A stretch of DNA of 64,000 nt from Rhizobium sp. BT03. GTDB taxonomy: Bacteria > Pseudomonadota > Alphaproteobacteria > Rhizobiales > Rhizobiaceae. The position numbers and the translations under genes are program-made. Below the pieces are notes generated by a model, which had not been told where the DNA came from, did no database searches, and saw nothing but the letters and a program-made list of their open reading frames with translations. Of the stretch, positions 17,617 through 26,799 are shown piece by piece (within the stretch, counting starts at the first letter, position 1; the number at the start of each line of letters is the position of its first letter). The stretch is from NCBI RefSeq assembly GCF_030053155.1, contig NZ_CP125641.1:248001-312000 (forward strand), read 5' to 3'.

Positions 17617-17868
17617 ATGCCTGGACATGACGACCGCTATATCGAGATTACGACACGTCTTCGCTCGGTACGATCGTTCTGCGACTTCCTCTCGCAGGGC
17701 GGAATCGTCCGCGTCGCCTTGAAGGACGGCGCTCCCTACAAAGACGTCACGGCCGTACTCCTGGAACGGAAGCGCAGGGAGGCGGAAGCGCTCGATCGCA
17801 CCCGCCGGCGGCTCTATCCGGAGCTCTCGGATGAAGAGGTGATGCCGCCGCTCTACAGTCGTCACTGA
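17617..17868 (+). CDS. Small protein of unknown function
   Basis: 83 residues; ATG 17617 directly follows TAAGGAGGCGAGC, a near-perfect ribosome site. The protein is soluble and charged; RDDRY-type start, a middle RSVRSFCDFLSQGG and an Arg-rich helix LLERKRREAEALDRTRRRL. No recognised domain, signal peptide or membrane segment. Confidence 0.65.
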   Translation: MPGHDDRYIEITTRLRSVRSFCDFLSQGGIVRVALKDGAPYKDVTAVLLERKRREAEALDRTRRRLYPELSDEEVMPPLYSRH

Positions 17869-17918
17869 CGCGCCCGCCCATCAGGGGCCAAGCGACTACC
17901 AAGCAGAACGGAGCCTCA

Positions 17919-20423
17919 CTATGCAGCGTTCACGCGTCGCGCGTCCGTTTCATCCAGCTGGAATTGGTCGATCAGATGCAGGAGCGTCTTCGTCTCGTCG
18001 GCGAGTTCCTTCGTCGCTGCGCTCGTTTCCTCGACCATGGCCGCGTTCTGCTGCGTCATCTGATCCATCCGGTTGACGGAGGAATTGACCTCGTGCAGGG
18101 CGTTGTACTGTTCCCTGCTCGAGCGGGCAATGACGTCCATCTGCTCCGATGCGGTGACCACTTTCGCGGAAATGCTTTCGAGGACTTCGCTGGTTTCGCG
18201 TACGACCCGGGCCCCGTTGGTGATCTCCGCCCGCGAGCGCCCGATCAGCTGTTTGATCCGCTGGCCGGCCTCGGCGGAGCGCTGGGCGAGATCGCGGACT
18301 TCCTGGGCGACGACCGCAAAGCCTTTTCCAGCCTCGCCGGCGCGGGCCGCTTCGATGCCGGCATTGAGCGCGAGCAGGTTCGTCTGGAATGCGATCTCGT
18401 CGATGACGCCGATGATCTGCACGATCTCGTCGGAAGCCGCTTCGATCTTGCCCATCGCGTCGATCGCGCTGGCCACGACCTCGGATGAGGAATCGGCCGT
18501 CTCTTTGGTGTCGGTGATGATCTGACGGGCATCGTCGGCGCAGGCCGCGGACGAACGAACCGTGGTGGTGATCTCTTCAATGGCTGCGGCGATTTCCTCA
18601 AGTGCTACGGCCTGCTGTTCGGTGCGCTTTGCAAGGTTGCTCGCCGACAGATCCATCTGGCCGGCATTGCCTTCGATCATCCGGGTGTTGGTGCGGATCT
18701 GGTCGATCGTTTCCTGCAGGCGAAGCAGCGACGCATTGAAATCGTTGCGGAGTTGCTCCAGCCGGCCGAAGAAAGGCGTTGTGATCGTCTGGGAAATGTC
18801 GCCGCGCGCCAGGCGCCCGAGGCCATCGGCGAGCGCCGTCACCGCAAAGTCGATCTGCTGTTCGACCGTGCGTTTTTCCTCGTCGTTGCGATGCCTTTCC
18901 TCCTCGGCCCGCGTCCGTTCTATCTCGCTGCGTTCCTCGATCTCGACCTTGGCGATGGCGTTGTTCTTGAAGATGCCCAGTGCGCGGGCCATGTCGCCGA
19001 TTTCATCGGCCCGGCTTTCGCCGGTGATCGAGGTTTCGAGCTTGCCGTCGGCGAGCCGCCGCATGGCCGAGGTGATCTGGTTGATCGGACCTTTGAGCGT
19101 CACCGTCAGCCCGACCCCGGCGAGGATTGCGATCACCACGCCGAGGATCGTCGTTCCCAGAGACATGGAATTGGCATCGGTACGTTCTGCGGCGGCGTTC
19201 TGCCGCTGCATTTCGGCGAAGGCCGTCAGCTGCGACCACATCCCGTCGACATCGGCGGCTGCGGCGTGGAATTCGTCCTGGCGCTGAGCGCTGATGCGGA
19301 CGAGGTCGGTGGCGGCCTTCTGCATCTTATCCAGCGCCGGCAGCAGCTTCGGCTTGAGATTGTCGAATTGCGCAACCCCGCCGGCATTGGAAACCAACGT
19401 GTCCAGGCCCTTCCTGACGGCCATGATTTCCTGCAACAGCCGCTGAAGATTGGCATCCGTGGGCGCAAGCGTCAGTTTCGCCATGACGATCTGGATCACG
19501 TAGGCCGAGGTCGTCAGTTTCTGGCCGTCTCTCTGACCCGTCTTGGCGCGCTCGACCGATTTGGCGGTCTCGGCCGCCTTATCCGTTACCGTCTTCAGCC
19601 GGCGTGCGGCGACCGCCTGCAATTCGGGCAGCCTGGCGACGATCTGCGCCGTCGCATCCTTGAGGCCGGCTGCACGCTCCTCGGTCTGGCCGGCGGTTTC
19701 GACAAGCGGCTTCAAGGCGGCAATGGTATCGTCGATCGCCTTTTTGGCCTCCGGCGCCTCGCCGCCCAGCGCCATCCCCACGATGCGCTGCTGCCGGGCG
19801 AGTTCCTCCATGTCGGGACCGCCGATCGGGCCGGCGGCTTGAGCCTTGTCGTTCAGCGACTGGGCGAAGGAGGCGAAGTCCGATATGCGCTGTGCGTCGC
19901 CCAGCGTATTGCGGGCTTCGTCTTCCTGGCTGTCGGCAGCACGCTGGAGAACCTTGGAACCTTCGACGATATCCGTCTGAGACGAGACGACGACGCTCTG
20001 CGCCTTTTGAAGATCGGCAAGCAATGCTGCCCGGCTCTCCTGAAGCTGCCACAGAGTATCCATGCGAGCGGAAATTCCGTCGATGGAAGACAGCGCCTGC
20101 TCCAACTCCTGCTGGCCGCTGCGATCGGCGGCGAGCCGGTCGAGACCGGATTTCAATAGAGTGCGCTGATCGGCAAGCCTGGCGGTGACGGCATCCCGGT
20201 TTTCCTGCGTGGCATTGGCAAGGAATTCGGCCATCGCGGCGGACAGATTGCGAAAGCCGCTCAAGGACTGCAGGACGGAGTTGGAAATATCCATCCGCCC
20301 CTGAAGCAGGCTCGATGCATAAAAGCCCATGGCGCCCACGGCCATGATGCTCACGATGAACGGAACGATGAAAACCATCACCTGCGTCTGAATGCGCACA
20401 CGTGACAACAGCCTGCCCAACAT
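17919..20423 (-). CDS. Methyl-accepting chemotaxis protein
   Basis: 834 residues from the ATG at 20423, preceded by GGGAGGGG. A first membrane segment (residues about 16-37) is followed by a very long, helical extracytoplasmic domain of about 385 residues rich in Ala/Gln/Lys, a second membrane segment (about 424-446, [20 protein letters not shown]), HAMP, and a cytoplasmic signalling domain with the conserved tip [20 protein letters not shown]. No CheR-docking pentapeptide at the end (DARRVNAA). It would sense a ligand or envelope state and signal to CheA/CheW. No chemotaxis genes adjoin it. The sensory domain is larger than the usual four-helix bundle; its ligand is unknown. Confidence 0.95.
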   Translation of the reverse strand: MLGRLLSRVRIQTQVMVFIVPFIVSIMAVGAMGFYASSLLQGRMDISNSVLQSLSGFRNLSAAMAEFLANATQENRDAVTARLADQRTLLKSGLDRLAADRSGQQELEQALSSIDGISARMDTLWQLQESRAALLADLQKAQSVVVSSQTDIVEGSKVLQRAADSQEDEARNTLGDAQRISDFASFAQSLNDKAQAAGPIGGPDMEELARQQRIVGMALGGEAPEAKKAIDDTIAALKPLVETAGQTEERAAGLKDATAQIVARLPELQAVAARRLKTVTDKAAETAKSVERAKTGQRDGQKLTTSAYVIQIVMAKLTLAPTDANLQRLLQEIMAVRKGLDTLVSNAGGVAQFDNLKPKLLPALDKMQKAATDLVRISAQRQDEFHAAAADVDGMWSQLTAFAEMQRQNAAAERTDANSMSLGTTILGVVIAILAGVGLTVTLKGPINQITSAMRRLADGKLETSITGESRADEIGDMARALGIFKNNAIAKVEIEERSEIERTRAEEERHRNDEEKRTVEQQIDFAVTALADGLGRLARGDISQTITTPFFGRLEQLRNDFNASLLRLQETIDQIRTNTRMIEGNAGQMDLSASNLAKRTEQQAVALEEIAAAIEEITTTVRSSAACADDARQIITDTKETADSSSEVVASAIDAMGKIEAASDEIVQIIGVIDEIAFQTNLLALNAGIEAARAGEAGKGFAVVAQEVRDLAQRSAEAGQRIKQLIGRSRAEITNGARVVRETSEVLESISAKVVTASEQMDVIARSSREQYNALHEVNSSVNRMDQMTQQNAAMVEETSAATKELADETKTLLHLIDQFQLDETDARRVNAA

Positions 20424-20637
20424 CAACCCCTCCCTCTTCCCCAGGAGCGCAGTCGATTTCGAGTGAAAGTCCTGATCCGCTCGAACCGACTACACATCCG
20501 CCCCCCAGAGACACGAGGCAGCGGAATGAATATTCCATATCACATTATTTGTGAAACATTCGTTTCGATGTCGCCACGAGTGATGGTGAATGTCGTTTCT
20601 CAACAGATATCGGCGCCAGCGAGCGCGACAGCGGCGA
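20424..20637. other. Upstream region of the chemoreceptor gene
   Basis: 214 bases between the chemoreceptor start and the stop of the endonuclease/phosphatase gene, both on the minus strand. It should hold the chemoreceptor promoter. AT-rich patches around 20526-20560 are possible core elements. I see no clear hairpin, repeat or known regulator site. Confidence 0.4.
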
Positions 20638-21366
20638 TCAGGCGAAAGCAATTTCCGCAAGCAGAGGAAGGTGATCTGAAGCGACCCTTGCCAGGCGGTT
20701 ATCCAGAACCGTCGCCTGTTTGACGATGAGATCGTCGGTGACGAAGACGTGGTCGATACGCATCAGCGGGTAACGGGAGGGAAAGGTCGCGCGCGGCCTG
20801 ACATTGCCTGCGAGCTGGGCATCCTTCAACGACCGCGTGGCAAGTCGGTAAGTCGCTGATGACGGAATGGCATTGAAGTCGCCGCAGAGGATGGTGGGGA
20901 GAGCTTCGTCCGCCGTTCCGCACAGCCAGCCCGAGTTCAAAAGCGTCGTCATTTGCCGCATGCGCTCGCGCCCGCGAAGGCCGAGATGGGTGTTGACGAC
21001 CCGCAGTTTTCTGTCGCCGACCAGGATTTCGACGGAAAGGGCGCCGCGCTGCTCGCCGATGGAGGGCAGCGGACCGGCCTTGACCGCGCCGGTCGGCAAG
21101 GCGGTGATGATCGCATCGCCATACTGCTCTTCGGCAACCGACAGCGCCGGATGGAAATGCGCCTGCATTTTCAGAAGTGAGGCGATCGTATGGGCCTGGT
21201 CGATGCCGCCCGTCCTGCGCCTGAGCACATCGACCTCCTGGAGAGCGACGATGTCGGCCTCCGCCTCGGCGATGACCGAAGCGATGCGCCCGGGATCGAG
21301 CTTACGGTCGCTGCCGATACAGCTGTGGACGTTATAGGTCAGGAGTTTGATGGATTTTTCCGGCAT
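20638..21366 (-). CDS. Endonuclease/exonuclease/phosphatase family protein (YbhP-like)
   Basis: 242 residues from the ATG at 21366; a GTG at 21423 would add 19 residues and is less likely. It has the metal-dependent EEP fold: LLTYNVHSCIGSD near the N terminus, VALQEVD (catalytic Glu), VVNTHLGL, ILCGDFNAIP, and RIDHVFV ... ASDHLPLLAEI at the C terminus. Members hydrolyse nucleic-acid or phospholipid phosphodiesters. It is divergent from a UPF0104 gene and near a phospholipase D gene, the same trio as E. coli ybhP-ybhO-ybhN, so a lipid-linked role is likely. Confidence 0.87.
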   Translation of the reverse strand: MPEKSIKLLTYNVHSCIGSDRKLDPGRIASVIAEAEADIVALQEVDVLRRRTGGIDQAHTIASLLKMQAHFHPALSVAEEQYGDAIITALPTGAVKAGPLPSIGEQRGALSVEILVGDRKLRVVNTHLGLRGRERMRQMTTLLNSGWLCGTADEALPTILCGDFNAIPSSATYRLATRSLKDAQLAGNVRPRATFPSRYPLMRIDHVFVTDDLIVKQATVLDNRLARVASDHLPLLAEIAFA

Positions 21367-21404
21367 GGGCCCGTTGAAGCTCGTCCCCTGGGGACATGGA
21401 TGCG

Positions 21405-21439
21405 GTTCCCCGGGGGAACACAAAACTCGTTTGATCGTT
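21405..21439 (+). promoter_or_regulatory. EcfG-type promoter with overlapping palindrome, before UPF0104
   Basis: GGAAC (21415-21419), 16 bases, then CGTT (21436-21439), a full consensus match 43 bases before the ATG at 21483. The -35 is the right arm of the palindrome GTTCCCCGGGGGAAC (21405-21419). A second palindrome, GTCCCCTGGGGAC (21383-21395), lies 23 bases away, centre to centre, near the endonuclease/phosphatase start. Confidence 0.65.
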
Positions 21440-21482
21440 CCAGATTATCGGCCCATCACGCTGGCATTCCTGAGGACAATCG

Positions 21483-22442
21483 ATGCGTTTGAAAAGCATG
21501 ATCTGGAATGGACTGCTCGTTGCCGCCCTTTGTCTTGCGGTCTTTCTTCTCTATCGCATCTTCCAGCAGTACAGCCTCGACCAGATCGTCCAATCGGTTC
21601 GCAGCATACCGCTTTCAAGCTTCTGTACAGCGCTTCTCTTTGCCGCGGCATCCTATCTATGCCTTGGCTGCTTCGATCTCCTGGCGATCCGCTCGCTCGG
21701 CAAATCCTTGCCGTATCCCAAAATTGCGTTGGCTTCGTTCATCAGCCTGTCGCTCGGCCACAATATCGGTTTTGCCGGGCTGAGCAGCGGCGCCTTCCGC
21801 TACCGCTTTTATTCGCGCTGGGGGCTGACGACCGAGGACGTGGCGAAGATCATCCTGTTCTGCGGCGTCACGGTCGGGCTCGGACTGATCACGCTCGGCG
21901 GTCTTGCGCTGATCGTCAATCCGGGTGATGCCGGGCGCCTGCTGCGGCTCGATCCGGCCAATGTGCGCATCTTCGGCTTGCTGGCGCTCATCGTGCCGGT
22001 CGTCTATGCGGGGCTGGCGTTTTTCGTCCGCGCCACGTTGCGGCTCTGGCGCTGGTCGTTTCAGTTGCCGCGGTTTTCGATTGCCGTCGCGCAGATCGGC
22101 ATCGGGACGCTCAACTTCATGCTCGTTTCCGCCTGCCTGCACCAGATGCTCTCGGCTTTCGGCGACGTCGCCTTCTTCAGGTCGGTGACGGCTTATGTGC
22201 TGGCCAATTCGGCAATTCTCGCAACCCATGTTCCGGGTGGACTCGGCGTGCTCGAGGCGACCGTCTCCTATGCCGTGCCGAAGGAGGCCTCGATCGGCGC
22301 ATTGATCGCGTTCCGCTGCGCCTATTTCTTTATTCCGCTGGCGCTCGGCACGACGCTTCTCGTCATCACCGAGATCGTTTTTCGAAGGTCACGCGGGGCG
22401 GATGAAGAGGCGGATGAGGGCGCCGAGGCCCAGTCGGTGTAA
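21483..22442 (+). CDS. UPF0104 membrane protein (YbhN-like, lysylphosphatidylglycerol synthase TM region family)
   Basis: 319 residues with about eight hydrophobic segments and GAGGACAATCG before the ATG. It resembles the LPG_synthase_TM family (YbhN, and the flippase part of MprF): LGHNIGFAGLSSGAFRYRFYSRWG and ILATHVPGGLGVLEATV are the conserved loops. It lacks the aminoacyl-transfer domain, so lipid movement or another membrane function is inferred. An EcfG-type promoter lies upstream. The last 54 bases overlap the convergent phospholipase D gene. Confidence 0.85.
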   Translation: MRLKSMIWNGLLVAALCLAVFLLYRIFQQYSLDQIVQSVRSIPLSSFCTALLFAAASYLCLGCFDLLAIRSLGKSLPYPKIALASFISLSLGHNIGFAGLSSGAFRYRFYSRWGLTTEDVAKIILFCGVTVGLGLITLGGLALIVNPGDAGRLLRLDPANVRIFGLLALIVPVVYAGLAFFVRATLRLWRWSFQLPRFSIAVAQIGIGTLNFMLVSACLHQMLSAFGDVAFFRSVTAYVLANSAILATHVPGGLGVLEATVSYAVPKEASIGALIAFRCAYFFIPLALGTTLLVITEIVFRRSRGADEEADEGAEAQSV

Positions 22443-23918
22443 GAGCAGGAAAGGGCGGGCCGGGTCGAAGAACCCGGTACCTCTGACCGGTGAGATGCTG
22501 CCGGAAAGCTCGACGGCAAATTCTCTCAGACACCGAGTGCCATCATTCTGCGCGTCGATCGCTTCGATCGCCGAGCCGCTTTGCGCGTAGGCCGCCGCAA
22601 AACTCGCGGTGCTCGTTCCGAGATATTCCGCCAGCAGACGATTGCGCAGCTCCGCGATCGCGCGGCGGTGTTCGTCCGTTGCGGCGTGAAACAATATATC
22701 GCATTCCGAATCCAGGCCTTCGGAGCGATTGTTGAGATTGGAGGAGCCGATGCGCACCAACTCGTCGTCGGCGATCATCAGTTTGGAATGGATCAGCACC
22801 TCGACCTCGTCGACCGTCGGCCCGGGCACTTTCGGCCCGGGCACGATTGGCCCGGGTACGACGGGGAAATAGACCCGCAGCCGGCTCGCACGATCGGCCC
22901 GTTTGAGAAGGCGGATGACGCGGTCGCGATTGCCGCCCATGATAAGTTTTTCGATCAGCCCGTGAGAGCTGCGCGTGCAGATGATGACGACCTCGGGGCC
23001 GTCTTCCTCCTGCAGCCGTGCGGCAATGGCATCGGCGACGCGGAAGGAGGCGAGATATTGCGCCTCGATATAAAGCAGGCGTCGTGCCCGGGAGATGATA
23101 TCCAATGTCGAGGCGATGCCGCCGCTGATGCCGCCGCGCGTGGTTGTCGACGGCTCCGTCAGCGCGAAGCTCACCAGGATTTCCCGCAGCGAAACGGCAA
23201 GATCGTCCGGCCAGAGGAAGGGTGCGGGCTCGGCAGGCGGCAGGTGTTTTTCGCCGGTGGCATTTTCCCAGCGCCGCCTGGCGATATTGCCCATCAGCCG
23301 GGCAGCGTCGCCCGTGACCATCGCCTGCACGTCATGCAGCGGGTCGTAGGAAACGCCCTCGGGGTCACGCCGGCGCCTGTCCCTGGCGCGATGGCGCTTG
23401 GTATCCCATCGCCGCGACGTCAGGTCGATGCCGCCGATGAAGGCGACCGTGTCGTCGATGCAGACGAGCTTCTCATGGTGGCAGCCGCGAACGGCACCTT
23501 GAAGGTCGAAACGCAGGTCGATCCTGGCATTCCTCGGGAAGCTCTTCTTGCGAAGCACCTGCAGGGATTTTTCCGAATAGACCGGCCCGAGCGCCCAGAT
23601 GAGGATGCGTATTTCGAGCTCGGGATTGGCCGCTGCAAGCGCATGCAGCAGGTCTGCCAAAGTCTCGTCGGATTTTTCCGGTTCCAACGGGATGTCGGGA
23701 TTGAAATCCCAGCCGACGATCCAGATCCTGCGCCGTGCCTGCCGCAGCGCCCGTGACACTTCGGCGAAATATCTGTTGCCGTTGATCAGGAAGGCCGCCT
23801 TCTCGGCATCGCCCTCCAGGCGCAAAGCGCTGTCATTCTGTTTTTCGCGGCCGTCCGGCCGTTGTGATTTTGCCTGGGGCAGGCTCGGGTGATTGAAGAC
23901 GGTCTCGAATGCGGTCAT
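22389..23918 (-). CDS. Phospholipase D/cardiolipin synthase-like protein
   Basis: 509 residues from ATG 23918, behind GAGGCAATC. Two HKD motifs: H148-K150 with D155/156 (HHEKLVCIDD) and H377-K379 with D384/385 (IHSKLMIADD), each followed by the usual Gly-Ser/Gly-Ile block. These form one active site for transfer or hydrolysis of phospholipid phosphodiesters, as in cardiolipin synthase B (YbhO). The C-terminal region has a hydrophobic stretch. Just before the second motif is a small tandem repeat, three VPGP units (about residues 354-368). A consensus EcfG-type promoter lies upstream, so stress-induced membrane remodelling is likely. Confidence 0.9.
   Translation of the reverse strand: MTAFETVFNHPSLPQAKSQRPDGREKQNDSALRLEGDAEKAAFLINGNRYFAEVSRALRQARRRIWIVGWDFNPDIPLEPEKSDETLADLLHALAAANPELEIRILIWALGPVYSEKSLQVLRKKSFPRNARIDLRFDLQGAVRGCHHEKLVCIDDTVAFIGGIDLTSRRWDTKRHRARDRRRRDPEGVSYDPLHDVQAMVTGDAARLMGNIARRRWENATGEKHLPPAEPAPFLWPDDLAVSLREILVSFALTEPSTTTRGGISGGIASTLDIISRARRLLYIEAQYLASFRVADAIAARLQEEDGPEVVIICTRSSHGLIEKLIMGGNRDRVIRLLKRADRASRLRVYFPVVPGPIVPGPKVPGPTVDEVEVLIHSKLMIADDELVRIGSSNLNNRSEGLDSECDILFHAATDEHRRAIAELRNRLLAEYLGTSTASFAAAYAQSGSAIEAIDAQNDGTRCLREFAVELSGSISPVRGTGFFDPARPFLLLHRLGLGALIRLFIRPA
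22816..22860 (-). repeat. Three 15-base tandem repeats inside the phospholipase D gene
   Basis: Three in-frame units containing GGCCCGGG encode VPGP-x repeated three times (VPGPI, VPGPK, VPGPT). The unit length is a multiple of three, so copy changes would keep the frame. It looks like slippage-expanded linker sequence between the two catalytic halves. Confidence 0.75.
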
Positions 23919-23947
23919 GATTGCCTCGGCCTTTAACTGCGAAAACA

Positions 23948-23972
23948 AACGCCTGGAATATTTTTGGGTTCC
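23948..23972 (-). promoter_or_regulatory. EcfG-type promoter for the phospholipase D gene
   Basis: On the minus strand: GGAAC (23972-23968), 16 bases, CGTT (23951-23948), a full consensus match ending 30 bases before the ATG at 23918. This spacing leaves a short leader containing the ribosome site. Confidence 0.65.
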
Positions 23973-24036
23973 GTGCGGTGTCGGAAGAGGCGGCCGGGCT
24001 GACTTCGTCCGGCGATGGAAGCGCAAGGAAACGAGA

Positions 24037-25278
24037 ATGTCACAACGAGCAGGCAGCGCCGATCTTCCCCTTCACGGGGGACGTGTGCCGCATTGGCTCG
24101 GCGACCGGATGACACGGCTGGGAGCCCTGATCACCGAAGCGATCGTGCATCACTACGGCCGCGACGAATTCCTGCGCAGGCTCGCCCATCCTTTCTGGTT
24201 TCAGTCCTTCGGCGCTGTGATGGGCATGGACTGGCATTCCTCCGGCATCACCACCAGCGTTCTCGGCGCGCTGAAGCGCGGGCTGAAACCGCGCGCCGGC
24301 GAGCTCGGCCTGCATGTCTGCGGCGGCCGCGGCGCGCATTCGCGCAAGACCCCGCAGGAGCTCGTCTCGATCGGCGAGCGCGTCGGCCTCGATGGCGAAG
24401 GCCTGGCGACGACGAGCCGTCTCATCGCCAAGGTCGACAGCGCTGCCCTTCAGGATGGGTTCGATCTTTACCTGCACGGCTTCATCGTCGCCGATGACGG
24501 TCATTGGGTGGTCGTGCAGCAGGGCATGAACGGCGACAGGCGGCAGGCCCGGCGCTATCACTGGCTATCGGAAGGGCTGGAGAGTTTCGTCGACTCGCCG
24601 CATGCGGCAATCGAGGGCAGGAGCCAGGGGACGATCGTCAATCTTGCCGACAGGCGCGCCGAGCGCTCGCGGCGCGGCCAGCTCGACCTGCTGGCGACGC
24701 TCGGTCCCGACAGGATCGTCCGCGAGGCGGCGGCGCTGCGGCGTGTCGAGCAGCCGGCGCCCGAGCCGGCCGCTCAGCCGATGCTGCCGCACCTGATCAT
24801 GCCGGCCCATCACGACGTGCGCGAGAGCGACGTCAACATGCGGCGCCTGCACGGAAATCTCGCCGCCGCTGCCGACCGCGGGCCGGCGGATTTCGAAGAG
24901 CTGCTGCTGGTTCCCGGTGTCGGCGCCCGCACGGTGGAGGCGCTGGCCATGGTGGCCGAAGTCGTCCACGGCGCGCCCTGCCGTTTTTCCGATCCGGCGC
25001 GTTTCTCGATCGCCCATGGCGGCAAGGACCGCCATCCCTTCCCGGTTCCGCTCAAGGTCTATGACGAAACGATCGGCGTGATGAAATCGGCGGTGCAGAA
25101 GGGCAGGCTCGGACGGGAGGAGGAGCTGCAGGCGCTCAAGCGCCTGGATGATCAATCCAGGCAGATAGAACGCTACGTCACCGGTCCCGACCTCAAGGAG
25201 ATTATCGCCGGCGAATTTCGCCAATCCGCCGATTTCGGCGGCCGCAGCGTCTTCGGCTGGGAGCCGCCCGCAGAGTAG
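24037..25278 (+). CDS. DUF763 protein
   Basis: 413 residues from ATG 24037 (AAGGAAACGAGA upstream); an open frame upstream to 23893 overlaps the phospholipase D promoter and is not used. It matches the DUF763 family of bacteria and archaea: ADLPLHGGRVPHWLGDRM at the start, HPFWFQSFGAVMGMDWHSSG at about 48-67 and GGRGAHSRKTP near 95. Around residue 293, LLLVPGVGARTVEALAMVA resembles a helix-hairpin-helix, a DNA-binding element. Conserved His/Asp/Trp residues suggest an enzyme, perhaps on nucleic acid, but the function is unknown. The phospholipase D gene is divergent. Confidence 0.85.
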   Translation: MSQRAGSADLPLHGGRVPHWLGDRMTRLGALITEAIVHHYGRDEFLRRLAHPFWFQSFGAVMGMDWHSSGITTSVLGALKRGLKPRAGELGLHVCGGRGAHSRKTPQELVSIGERVGLDGEGLATTSRLIAKVDSAALQDGFDLYLHGFIVADDGHWVVVQQGMNGDRRQARRYHWLSEGLESFVDSPHAAIEGRSQGTIVNLADRRAERSRRGQLDLLATLGPDRIVREAAALRRVEQPAPEPAAQPMLPHLIMPAHHDVRESDVNMRRLHGNLAAAADRGPADFEELLLVPGVGARTVEALAMVAEVVHGAPCRFSDPARFSIAHGGKDRHPFPVPLKVYDETIGVMKSAVQKGRLGREEELQALKRLDDQSRQIERYVTGPDLKEIIAGEFRQSADFGGRSVFGWEPPAE

Positions 25279-25300
25279 GGCACCCCTTCACGCAATCACC

Positions 25301-25750
25301 TTAGCTCGCTGAGCCGGGCAGGGTGACCTCGCCGTTTTCCTCACCATCCCAGTACCGGATGGAGGACGCCGAAACTTTGATAAGAACGATCCCGGGAGTG
25401 TCCACACCTTCAGGAAACCACCGCTCCAGATCGGGCACCCAATGTTCTTCGAATGCTGCCTTGTCCCGCACCAGCGAGGCGAAGCCCTCGACAGCGATGA
25501 AAATCCCCGGTTTGCCGAGGAGGCTGGGAGGTGCCGTGAACGTCAGCGAGACGATGTCGATGCCGTCGATCTCCGTAATTTTCCTGCTGTCCTCGTACGA
25601 AAAGAACCAGGAATCCCCGTCATATTCGACGTCGCCATTATTGCTCATCGGTCGGGTCGAGATGCGGCCCGACCCGGCATTCGTCGACAGCATGCAGAAA
25701 TCGATCTTCTTCAGTTGCGAGGACAGGTCTTCGAGGGTCATGGACGCCAT
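25301..25750 (-). CDS. Pyridoxamine 5'-phosphate oxidase-fold protein (general stress protein 26-like)
   Basis: 149 residues from ATG 25750 with GGGAG upstream; a 16-residue longer start is less likely. It has the split-barrel FMN-binding fold: DFCMLSTNAGSGRISTRPMS at the N terminus, WFFSYEDSRKITEI in the centre, and VKVSASSIRYWDGE-type C-terminal strand. Proteins of this group bind flavin or related cofactors and are often stress induced. A one-mismatch EcfG-like element (25782-25806) lies upstream. Convergent with the DUF763 gene. Confidence 0.83.
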   Translation of the reverse strand: MASMTLEDLSSQLKKIDFCMLSTNAGSGRISTRPMSNNGDVEYDGDSWFFSYEDSRKITEIDGIDIVSLTFTAPPSLLGKPGIFIAVEGFASLVRDKAAFEEHWVPDLERWFPEGVDTPGIVLIKVSASSIRYWDGEENGEVTLPGSAS

Positions 25751-25781
25751 TGCGATCTCCCGGGTTTGAATGCTCGGGAGT

Positions 25782-25806
25782 AGCGTGCAGGCGTCCAAAT
25801 TGTTCC
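25782..25806 (-). promoter_or_regulatory. Weak EcfG-like promoter for the PNPOx-fold gene
   Basis: On the minus strand GGAAC (25806-25802), 16 bases, then CGCT (25785-25782); CGTT is expected. It lies 32 bases before the ATG at 25750, the same geometry as the phospholipase D promoter. Confidence 0.35.
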
Positions 25807-25881
25807 GTGGAAAGCCTGCGTGACTAAGCCTCCATACAGCAGCGTCTTGTGCGAGGCTGAAAGATAAGCGGCGCTATACCC

Positions 25882-26799
25882 TCAATGGCCGTCCGGCGGG
25901 ACCGCTTCGGCGGGAACCGTCTCTTTCAGGTTCTTCCGGTGGAAGATGAAGAGCCCGGCAAAGACGATGATGGCGGCGCCGACGACGATCTGCATATCGG
26001 GAATATCGCTGAAGAAGATGTAGCCGAGCACGATCGCCCAGAGCAGCAGCGTATATTGCAGCGGCGCCAGCAGCGATGCGGGGGCGAGCTTCAGCGAGCG
26101 GGTGATCAGGAGGTGCGCGCAGGTGGCGACGACGCCGAGCAGCAGCATGCCGGACCAATCGACGAGCGTTGCCGACTGCCAATGGCCGATGCTGAGCACG
26201 ACGCCGGTGGCAAGGGCCGCGATCGTCTGCCATGTCACCAGCGTCGTGTCGCTGGTCGAGCGCAGATAACGGCTCATCACCAGCGACAGCGCAAAGGCAA
26301 AGCTGCCGACAAGGCCGAAGAGCGATGGAAGCGACAGCATCGCCGTCGACGGGCGCAGCGCGATGACGACGCCTGTAAAGCCGATCAGGACGGCCAGCCA
26401 GCGGCGCCAGCCGATCTTTTCCCCGAGAAAGAAATGCGAGAGCGCGGCAATGTAGATCGGCCCGGCCATATAGAAGGTCATCACGTCTGCGAGCGGCAGA
26501 TAGGCGACGGCCGCATAGAACAGCGCGACATCGCCGGTCGCCATGGCCACCCGCATGAACTGGAGGCCCTTCTGCTCGACGCGGAACAGGGCCATCGGCC
26601 CTTGCCTCGCGATCATCGGTCCGAGCACGATGAAAGCGCCGAGCGAGCGGATCACCAGCACCTGGCCGACGGCAAAGCTCGTCATCAGCCATTTGCCCAT
26701 CGCATCGTTCAGCGCAAAGAGCAGATCGCCGAGCAGCATTAGCAGGACACCGGTCATGATCAGGTTTCCGGCATTGGCTGTCGCCGCCTTGGTCTTCAT
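25882..26799 (-). CDS. EamA/DMT-family transporter
   Basis: 305 residues from ATG 26799, with GAGGATTCGACAG upstream. Ten hydrophobic segments form two EamA repeats, for example TGVLLMLLGDLLFALNDAMGKWL at the start of repeat one, split here as in family members, and LVGSFAFALSLVMSRYL opening repeat two. Members export or import amino acids, nucleobases and other small metabolites through the inner membrane. Nothing adjoining indicates the substrate. A basic tail (FHRKNLKE) ends the protein. Confidence 0.88.
   Translation of the reverse strand: MKTKAATANAGNLIMTGVLLMLLGDLLFALNDAMGKWLMTSFAVGQVLVIRSLGAFIVLGPMIARQGPMALFRVEQKGLQFMRVAMATGDVALFYAAVAYLPLADVMTFYMAGPIYIAALSHFFLGEKIGWRRWLAVLIGFTGVVIALRPSTAMLSLPSLFGLVGSFAFALSLVMSRYLRSTSDTTLVTWQTIAALATGVVLSIGHWQSATLVDWSGMLLLGVVATCAHLLITRSLKLAPASLLAPLQYTLLLWAIVLGYIFFSDIPDMQIVVGAAIIVFAGLFIFHRKNLKETVPAEAVPPDGH

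Noticed and set aside
22816..22860. Possible CRISPR or satellite array
   Set aside because: Only three 15-base units, in frame inside a gene, with no spacers.
23893..24036. N-terminal extension of the DUF763 protein
   Set aside because: It overlaps the phospholipase D start and promoter, and the family begins at ADLPLHGG close to the ATG at 24037, which has its own ribosome site.
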